NCBI GenBank assembly: GCA_003024985.2
Contig: PXIH01S0029840.1
Length of the DNA: 13,641 nucleotides
Reading direction: 5' to 3' (one strand)
Origin: Euperipatoides rowelli
Taxonomy: Eukaryota > Onychophora > Udeonychophora > Euonychophora > Peripatopsidae
Positions 6,391-13,641 of this stretch are shown in pieces; the first letter of the stretch is position 1; each line of letters begins with the position of its first letter. Made by a program: the position numbers and the translations under genes. Below the pieces are notes generated by a model that was not told the origin of the DNA, searched no databases, and saw only the letters and a list, made by a program, of their open reading frames with translations.

Positions 6391-8503
6391 ATTATTTATT
6401 CATATCTCATATCCATTTTTTCAAAAGTCTTTTGATGTCCATCTATTGCTAAATAAAACAATTTTGAATTTGGTGTAGTATTTTTAAACCTGGCTTAAAA
6501 TGACAAAAATAAGTAAATAATGATTAATGTTTTGTTACTTTTAGACCTTCAAATCATGTTTATACTATACAAAAATACTCTATTATATGATTTTGTACTC
6601 ATTTAGGCCTACTTTATTCATAAGACAGTATAAAAACCATAACTATTTAGTATTATTTCCCATATGAATCAATCATAGGATTTTAATTTACACATAAGAA
6701 CAATACCGAAACAATAACATGAAATCATAGCAATACTTTAAGCATTAGGATCTACTGTATTATGATGACTTTCTAAAAGTTATTTTAATAAAAATGTCAC
6801 ATGACAAAAATTTGCTTCATATCGATCTATGCTGACCTTAATTTTTTTATCAGGTAAGCTTATAGTATAGTGAGAATATTTTATTTTGTTTCTAAATAAA
6901 ATTAATTATTTGTAGCTGAAGATTGAAGACTGATAAGGGGATCTACAGATGGGATGCCTAATGTGGAAGTACAGAATGGGACTCCATAATTATAATAAGA
7001 AATTGTTCTAGAACCTTTTGTGCATTTTTCAATCCATTATTTCGGGAGACATGCTTATCAAAGTTTATTGCTGTTATATAAAGTTACTTTTGCTCCTCTA
7101 TTGTTTATGTTGTCTTCTAGTAAGAAGATCTGGATTATGTTTATCAATCTATTAATTTAAACAGTTGAACATTTAGTAAAAACAAATACAAGTCTTAAGA
7201 ATGAGTGGGGGATTTGGGGTCACTGGTCTCCCACACACAAGATCTTATGACCTTGTTGTGTTATAAAATAAGACTAAAGTTTCATTGTAAATTAGCAGCA
7301 GGCAAATAACTATTAAACTCCAGAAATGTTTTATTACAAGCAAGGAAAAAAGAAACAGTTCTATAATAGTTAAAAAGCTATGATAGTTCAATAGAAATCA
7401 AATAAATTCTAGTGCAATTGTTTATTCCAAAATGGAGACTCTAAGCTTATGTGCTGCCCTCTGTTAGAAATGACCTGCTAATTTAAAAGTATATTAAATT
7501 CATTCAGTCTAAATTTTAAATAGCGTACAATATTCTATGCCTTAATAATTTATTATTAAATTACTGAAATAAGAATTATTTTTAAATAATGTGACCAATT
7601 TGTTATTTAAAACATGCAATAAGATTATTTTATGTGAACATGGTTTTAAAATATTGATGTCAGAAATTACATGTTTAATTTAATTTTAAAATGCCAAAAA
7701 ATATATCAATTTGGAACCTTTTTTTTAGCAGTTTTATTTTTTTTTTAAACTATTAATAATACATTAACAGTAATTGATATAAGAAAATTGAGGTTTGTGA
7801 ACCCACTATGAGTAGTGTAATAATTATTAGAGGCCCAGTTTTGGAATTTATGACACTAGATAAGCTGATTTTCTCTATTTATAGATTTGAGTCATGCAAT
7901 TTTTGTCTCTTTCAATTAAAATGTAATCATAAAATTATTTCGCAAATTTTATTTTGTTTAAAATTGAATTTAAAAAAAAAAAAAAAAGTACCGATAAGTT
8001 TGCAAACATGAAAAAACTATGTATAAATCTTTCTTCAATTCCGTCAATTCCGTGCTGCCAAAAAATGGTTGTTATATTTTAAGAAAAATAAAAGAGCCAT
8101 TTACTCTCTATGTCAAGACCTCCCAAAAATCCGGAATTCCTCTATCAACGTTTGCCTCCTGTACGGATTCAAGAACTATTAATTGCTTCTCTTGTACAGT
8201 AGACATTTTACTAAACACAGTTTAAAAACCTTTTTTTCTTTAAGTTAAACACTTAATTACTTGCTGTTTTGGAAGAGAAATCCATTTATATATTTTGATG
8301 ACATCTTAAGTTTTATTTATTGTATTTTTTTTCTTCTTCTTCCCTAGTGTTGATGACCTTTTATTTTTTATGTGTCATTGGACAAATTATTAACAGCTGT
8401 CATCATATTTATGACTGTTGTCAAAATAATAGAAAAGTGTGCAAGGGAAGTGTTCTTCTTTTAGTATTGTATTACTCAACTGTCTACATGTCCAGATGAA
8501 TTC
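6391..8503. other. AT-rich noncoding stretch
   Basis: No gene was recognised. Slightly more balanced patches occur at about 6915-7060, 7195-7260, 7430-7480 and 8020-8200. An A-run lies at about 7970-7987. The patch after it holds an ATG-started 68-codon frame (8019-8225) with no known motif. A foldback lies at 8386-8430: ATTATT and AATAAT arms, with an inner AACAGCTGTCAT facing ATGACTGTTGTC imperfectly. Simple T- and A-runs are frequent. Confidence 0.55.
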
Positions 8504-8527
8504 TTTTTTTTTTTTTTGGGGGGGGGG
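8504..8527 (+). repeat. T14G10 homopolymer junction
   Basis: Fourteen T are followed directly by ten G. With the C10T11 block at 4840-4860 it is one of two compound homopolymer junctions in the window. Confidence 0.9.
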
Positions 8528-9303
8528 TGATAAATTAAGAAAGCTATAAGCTCATCCCCTCTCTTTATTAGATTTCCAAAAAAAGTATGAATACTTGAAA
8601 TATCTCAAAATTTGGGATACTACTATTTGGTTTTATTATTTATTTATTGTATTGTTTATAGCAATGCTATTCATGCCAGCGAACCCAAGCATACATTTAA
8701 ATCATTTTTAAGGGGAAAACATTATGTATGAGGGAGATTGAAGAAATAAAAAATAGATTTCATAAAGTAAAATATCCAGCACAATAATGGTAATACGGTA
8801 GAGCTTCCTGAATAAAAGTCTAGATGTTGAAACCTGGGGGGAGGGGTTGCACCACACATAATGGGAACAAAAGACTAGAACACTGGAAGGAATATAAATA
8901 TTCTAAAGGCATAAAGTATAACATTAATAAGCAACTCAGTAAATAAAAATATAAGTCCCATTATTCAGGGCCAGACTCCATGAGGTCAAACTACTTCGGA
9001 CTGTGACTTGCCAGCTGACAATATAAAACATAAATAATAAATATTTTTTGGAAGTGGCAAGGCCACTGTGAGCAAATATGACAATCCAAACATNTTTGGG
9101 TATTCTTTAATACCAAAGCACACATATATTCAAAACAAAACATGAATAATTAGCATTAATTTGCATGTTTAATTAAATTATATTGTTTTATGGACTGTTT
9201 ACATTATAATTGATCAAATTACTCTGACATGGCATTTACTATTAAAAATAGAATGGCTATACTTCTCTAACCTTAAAAAATTAATCAAAAATAGAATGGC
9301 TGT
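8528..9303. other. AT-rich noncoding stretch
   Basis: No gene was seen. It holds a G-rich patch CCTGGGGGGAGGGG at about 8833-8847 and a 6-bp-arm hairpin AGTGGC-AAG-GCCACT at 9053-9067. An N lies at 9094. A 15-bp direct repeat AAAAATAGAATGGCT occurs at 9244-9258 and 9287-9301. Confidence 0.55.
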
Positions 9304-9317
9304 GTTACTATAGTAAC
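9304..9317. promoter_or_regulatory. RFX X-box-like palindrome
   Basis: GTTACTATAGTAAC is a perfect 14-bp palindrome followed by C, one base away from the classic RFX X-box form GTTACCATAGTAACC. RFX factors drive ciliary genes in animals. No gene start is visible beside it, so function is only a possibility. Confidence 0.2.
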
Positions 9318-9959
9318 CAATATGTAAACAGAAATCACCTCTTTTTTTAATGCACCAACCAACACAAACAAAACTAAATAAAGAATGAAAGCATTCTTTG
9401 TAGTAGTTGTATTAATTGATAATTCAAGTTCAGTTTTAATATATCCACACATAATGTACACGTGAATCCCCCTCAAGTGTAAACACCATTAATTAACTTC
9501 ATTAAAAGTCTTGTGAAGTCGGGTCTCAAAGTTCATTCGCTGTTTGGCACTAGCCATGAGGGTATGTTAAAATTTACAAAGATTTCTCGAGTCTCGCAAT
9601 TAAAAAAATTTGCATGCTACTTATACAGACAGAACAAATTGATGACATCATTCATTAAAATTTCAATTCTTCTTCAACACACTTCTTCCTCCCTTGACAA
9701 TACAAAAGTACTGTACTGTCAATTTATTGGCGAATTAATGTACTATATGTCCTGCAATGAAAAAATAAATGGATGAAAATTTGTACCAAAGGACAATTAG
9801 ACCATGTGGAGGTAAGTAAAATTATGGTTGAAGAACAAATAAATAACTAAAAATTGTTTATAAATATGACACAGTATTCTTTCAAATATGGTTCAAGTGC
9901 CTTTTTTTGTGTATGTGAAATATTAAGCCCCATCCCTCCTCCATTTGTGTAATTATTTG
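9318..9959. other. Noncoding stretch
   Basis: No gene was recognised. An open frame lies at 9513-9776 but begins with GTG, which is not a normal eukaryotic start, and its translation shows no known motif. Confidence 0.5.
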
Positions 9960-10185
9960 CTGATACCTAATATGAGGGTGTGCTTGAACAGGCCAGTTGT
10001 TGCGTCTATGGAGCTATTGTGTACAAATGACTTCAATGTTATCATATGCAGACTTATTTGGGCCTGTATGGCCTTGACGCTGCAAACAGACTTAGTCGTT
10101 ACAGGCAGATCGAGATGCTGCTTTATTATTATCGTTGTTGTTGCACATCACCTCATTTTATGTGTATCGTATGGTTTATGATGTT
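9960..10185 (+). other. GC-richer patch with a 69-codon ATG frame
   Basis: This patch stands out from its AT-rich surroundings. An open frame from ATG 9970-9972 to TGA 10179-10181 encodes about 69 residues starting MRVCLNRPVVASMELLCTND. It has a central ACMALTLQTDLVV segment and a hydrophobic CCFIIIVVVAHHLILCVSYG end that could span a membrane once. I do not recognise it, and no splice sites, promoter or codon bias could be confirmed. It may be a small gene, a noncoding transcript, a conserved noncoding element or chance. Confidence 0.2.
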
Positions 10186-10837
10186 GAACTAATATTCGGG
10201 TATAAAGTCATTTAGGTTTATAAACTAATGTTAAAAAGTATGCTAATCTAAATCAATTTAATGGTGAATCATATTTTATTGTGTACTAAGGTATACAAGC
10301 AATCAAAATAAAGGCTTAGTTTTTTTTGTTTTTTTTTTACTATTTAAAACATACAAAGAGCTCATAAACTAACACTAAAATATATAAAACCAGCTTTAAG
10401 CATCCAGTGGCTACTAACAAAGTTTTAAAAAACGCCTAAGATATATTTTTAAAACTTACTTTTAGGGCTCAGTAATATTCCTCTGAGATCTCAATTTATG
10501 TCACCTAAGGGAACCAATTTTATTAAAGTAAGGCTTATGATTCCATGCCAACTAAGGCAAACAAAACTCACTATAGAAAGCCTGGCTTCAAAAAGACAAT
10601 TATATCATGAACATACCACCCCACCCCCAGTCACCTAAATGAAAAAAAATATAGCATAGAGTAGTAAATGCAGTTCTCACTCATTATGTGATTCATACAC
10701 ATTTGTATCCCCATCTTCTACATGTTAAATTTAATTACTATAGTGTCTGCTTGGCAATCACTTGCAGTTGGCCAACAAGACCTGGGACACCTTTTAGCCC
10801 AAATCAACCAAATGCTAATGGCTGCATGATGGCTAAA
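10186..10837. other. AT-rich noncoding stretch
   Basis: No gene was seen. It holds T-runs at about 10320-10338, a CCACCCCACCCCC patch at about 10617-10629 and several CCTAAG/CTAAGG words with no consistent period. Confidence 0.55.
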
Positions 10838-10915
10838 ATGATTAGCTGCCTTATTTTATTTATTTACAATCCTAACCCACCCCAATCTGTAAAATTTAAC
10901 TCCTACTAAGTAATA
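10838..10915 (+). repeat. Weak copy D of the CCCTAA-motif repeat
   Basis: GCTGCCTTATTTTATTTATT followed by TACAATCCTAACCCACCCC resembles the start of copy C (TAGCCTTATTTTATTTCTACAGTCCTAATCTTACCC). Similarity covers only about 40 bp and later parts do not align. Confidence 0.35.
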
Positions 10916-12271
10916 AATAACTATATCCCAACACTAATGATAAGAGAACTTCTATCAAACTAGCAGTTAACCAATCAAAGGCCATGCCTGTATTAAATGT
11001 TGCTTTGTTGTTTGCTGTGCAGTTGGCTATCAAACACCAGAGATCTTTTAACTCTGTATTTTAAAAAAAATTCTTCCCAAGGCAGATAAGGTTATAGAAG
11101 TTCAAATAGCAGTAGTCAGATCTGCTTTAACAGGGCTTACAAGTATATCAAACATCATTGTGCTAGGACGAGTGGTTGAGAAGGAGTGCTGCTTTAACCA
11201 ATATAGAGACTTATCTACTCTTTTATTATAGAGATGCCTACTAATTAAACATTCATTAAGTATTAACATGAAATTTAATGACCAGCAGAAGTCTTAAAAC
11301 TAATCCCCTACATTTTAAGTAAACAAACTTTTTTCTAATGGAGTGTCTGCGTATAAACTACTGAGCATCGAATAGATGTAGCGAAAGTGAATTTGAACTT
11401 TCATGCATTAGCGATAAACAGCAAGGCATTTACAATTGAATCATCAGATGATTAAAATAGTTTAGTAATTTAAGATTCTTTTAGATTATTATATAAACTT
11501 GATTCAAACAAGTTGTCCCTGCGTCCAATACTTTTGCTTATCATGAAACCAGAGAGCTATTTTGGTGTTGAAAAATATAATAACTGATTATTTTATACAT
11601 TTTTTTAACAAAAAGATATTGAAAATTATAGCAACAGAAACAACAACTTATATGCATTCATGGAAATTGTGAACATTCTCGCTCTAATTAATTGCACTAT
11701 AGACGAATTATACACGTTTACGTTGTAAACATTTCATAGGGTTTAAAGAAAAGCTTACATTAGAACAACACTGTTTGAAAAATAACATAAACATAACGCA
11801 TTTACTTAGATTTTTTTTTTATTTATTTAACAATTTCTTTCTATAAATAATTACTGTGCTTGTAACTCGCTTATTAATCCACTCACACCAATAAACAAAT
11901 ACTTTTATTTTAGTTATTTTTTTTCAACAATTTCAGTATTATACTTCTAAAAAAACAACAATACTATCAAGCAATATTAATAATAAAAATATATATAATT
12001 TTAAAACTGCTTGTATGCCCTTCAATTAGCCCCTCACTCTCTCCCCCCCCCCACACTCCTTACCCATGCCCAAAACATTTTCACCATTTGTTTTTCAATC
12101 ATTAAATTAAGAAAGTACACATTAATTTTTGAAATAAAAACATTATAATTATGCTTTTTGAGATTATAATTCGTCAGTTAAGTGGCTAAGTATTGCATAT
12201 ATGTTTTTATTTTTAAGACTGTGTTGTTTTATAATTAACAATATTTATTTTAATTTTCCACATATGAACTT
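10916..12271. other. AT-rich noncoding stretch
   Basis: No gene was recognised. Balanced patches lie at about 10960-11220 and 11340-11560. Small symmetric sites include AATCATC-A-GATGATT at 11439-11453 and GTTTACGTTGTAAAC at 11716-11730, the latter with GTTTAC and GTAAAC half-sites like forkhead boxes. A C10 tract lies at 12043-12052. Confidence 0.5.
12043..12052 (+). repeat. C10 homopolymer tract
   Basis: Ten consecutive C lie within a CACTCTCTCCC..CCACACTCC pyrimidine-rich patch. Confidence 0.9.
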
Positions 12272-12346
12272 CATATATATATACGGATTATATTTATATA
12301 TGTATATATACTGTATATATACAATATACATATATACAGTATAAAC

Positions 12347-12396
<50 letters not shown>

Positions 12397-12438
12397 TATA
12401 TATACATATATATATATATATACTGTATATACATACAC
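12272..12438. repeat. Compound (TA)n microsatellite with CTGTATATA interruptions
   Basis: TA dinucleotides fill this stretch, with a pure run at about 12352-12391. Interruptions recur as ACTGTATATATAC on one strand and GTATATACAGTA on the other, so the array is strongly self-complementary and could form hairpins or cruciforms. The 85-codon minus-strand frame across it is only translated (TA)n. Confidence 0.95.
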
Positions 12439-12965
12439 CATGTAATAGACAAAATATAGCTACTAAATACACCCGCAGCGTATATTGTAATATTTCATAC
12501 ATTCTTGGTGGTATAACTTTTTTAGATGTAACAGGTGATTTTTGATAAGGTTAACTGTCTGTTTGTGCAGAATGATTTCCTTTGGCATAATTTAGGACAT
12601 CTGAGAATCCAAATCTCAGGAAATCTTTCTTAGAGTTAACAGTTGGAGAACTTTTCACATGTTTTCTGTGTGAAGATTTTATAAATACTGTAATTTCAAT
12701 AGCAAACAACCATACTGTCACATTTAAATTTGTTTATATTTATAGCCCACTGACTGACATAGAATTTGGGACAAGTAACAGTATTAATATCATAATTGAT
12801 TATTTTCTAACTGCTATTGATATTTTTAGTCTATTTTATTTGGCTATTAAGCTACCAAGGCTTATTGATTTACTATATACACTATATATAAATTCATGCT
12901 TTATTGGAGTTCAAACTTGAATTGATATTGTTAGAATAACGCATTATTATTTTGTATTTATTGGT
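12439..12965. other. AT-rich noncoding stretch
   Basis: No gene or recognisable repeat was seen. Confidence 0.6.
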
Positions 12966-13037
12966 ACTTACCATATATTCAAATATTTCTACTTCTATAT
13001 TTTATATGAAAGTAGAAAGAGTTTGAATCTGGTAAGT
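12966..13037. other. Pre-miRNA-sized imperfect hairpin
   Basis: The arms pair as follows. ACTTACCA (12966-12973) pairs with TGGTAAGT (13030-13037). ATTCAAA (12977-12983) pairs with TTTGAAT (13022-13028). TTTCTACTT (12986-12994) pairs with AAGTAGAAA (13010-13018), and TATAT pairs with ATATG around a TTT tip. About 29 base pairs with two small internal loops and one mismatch give a 72-nt stem-loop, the size of an animal microRNA precursor. I do not recognise the arms as any known microRNA. A short foldback MITE or a chance AT-rich palindrome are alternatives. Confidence 0.5.
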
Positions 13038-13459
13038 CTTAACATATAACCATATCAGAGCAACATAAAGCTAATTAATTATTTAGTAAATAAGAAATGG
13101 TAAAAGGTATGGTATTGTGGCTCTTATTACATCATCGGTTGTTATGCTGTTGCATTCTTCTTGTGTCTTCACATAACCCTGTAAACACAAGCAAAAACAC
13201 TATCAAATACTTTTATTGAGTCCATTGTCTACTGCTGTTGTGTTAATTCTAAATGATTAAAATTTCATCAGTAAATGAATTTTTTGTGGAAATTTTTTTG
13301 CCCTATTTAATTTTCTTGCCTTTAATAAACAAATTGAATTATTGCCTATATCATATAGTTAACTTCATTCTTGAATTGTAATATCTTTTACTTTTGAAGT
13401 AATTGGCAATTTCACTATTATTTAATTAACATAAATTCAGTCATACATGAATGCAATTT
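13038..13459. other. AT-rich noncoding stretch
   Basis: No gene was recognised. A more balanced patch lies at about 13110-13200, with nothing identifiable in it. Confidence 0.6.
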
Positions 13460-13641
13460 CAGTGGCGGCCAGGCTGCCCTTTGGGCCCACAGCTGAGAAT
13501 GGTCAAGGGCCCTTGACCTCAGAGCCGTAGCCTGCCTTTTTAAAATTTGATAAGCTTTTTTTTTTTTAGTTGTAGGCACATTTTGTTTCCATTTACCATC
13601 ACTATATAGTTCCCTGGTTTGCCTTTACCGAGCCTATAGGT
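13460..13641 (+). mobile_element. Left end of a hAT-like element, cut by window edge
   Basis: CAGTGGCGGCCAGGCTGCCC followed by TTTGGGCCC is an abrupt GC-rich start in AT-rich DNA. It has the CAGTGGCG opening and GGGCCC words common in small animal hAT elements. The candidate left target octamer is TGCAATTT (13452-13459), but the other end lies beyond the window. Inside is a perfect 18-bp palindrome GGTCAAGGGCCCTTGACC at 13501-13518, extended by GGCCAGGCT and AGCCTGCC arms at about 13467-13476 and 13529-13536. Confidence 0.5.

Noticed and set aside
6917-6941. Resemblance to miR-184 (GACTGATAAGGG)
   Set aside because: Only the 3' part of the mature sequence matches, the conserved 5' seed is absent, and no hairpin is evident.
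8966-9068. Possible third complete hAT MITE (CAGGGCC ... GGCCACTG)
   Set aside because: The ends are weakly similar but the flanking octamers (CCATTATT versus TGAGCAAA) do not match.
9513-9776. 87-codon frame, the longest in the window
   Set aside because: It starts with GTG, not ATG, shows no family motif and has no supporting signals.
11716-11730. Inverted forkhead half-sites GTTTAC/GTAAAC
   Set aside because: The match is short and common in AT-rich DNA, and no associated gene was seen.
12245-12502. 85-codon minus-strand frame rich in Tyr and Ile
   Set aside because: It is a translation of the (TA)n microsatellite.

Overview
This window looks like noncoding animal DNA: AT-rich (roughly 70% A+T by eye), with no open reading frame longer than 87 codons and no convincing exon, tRNA or rRNA. 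The organism is a eukaryote, most likely a metazoan. The evidence is a decayed ZBED/hAT-type transposase tail, several hAT-type elements with 8-bp target-site duplications, a pogo/Tigger-like terminal repeat, a possible LINE tail, and a dispersed repeat built on CCCTAA-like (TTAGGG-type) motifs. An AT-rich invertebrate such as a mollusc or cnidarian is a guess; the species cannot be read from the sequence. Two isolated N bases (1534, 9094) point to a draft assembly.

Layout. Positions 1-4540 are a graveyard of repeats. A dispersed family carrying CCCTAA-like motifs occurs at 1-146, 3779-3876, 4227-4261 (inverted), 4288-4430 (inverted) and about 4495-4531, and weakly at 10838-10915. Between these copies lie a pogo/Tigger-like terminal-repeat remnant (1365-1430), a 679-bp hAT element retaining the last part of its transposase (1938-2616), a 318-bp hAT MITE with a perfect 8-bp target duplication (2733-3050), and a possible LINE ORF2 C-terminal scrap (3482-3660). 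Positions 4540-5620 are very AT-rich and carry homopolymer tracts. Positions 5620-6390 are a tandem array of about eight copies of a roughly 108-bp unit. Positions 6391-12270 are mostly featureless AT-rich DNA, with a T14G10 junction, an RFX X-box-like palindrome and a GC-richer patch at 9960-10185. Positions 12272-12438 are a compound TA repeat. A 72-nt pre-miRNA-like hairpin lies at 12966-13037. The window ends inside a hAT-like element that starts at 13460.

No genes act together here; the biology is transposable-element decay, satellite formation and homopolymer expansion. The most checkable novelties are the telomere-motif repeat family with its inverted pair, the 108-bp satellite, the 12966-13037 hairpin, and the recurrent 8-11 bp G/C homopolymers in an AT-rich background.
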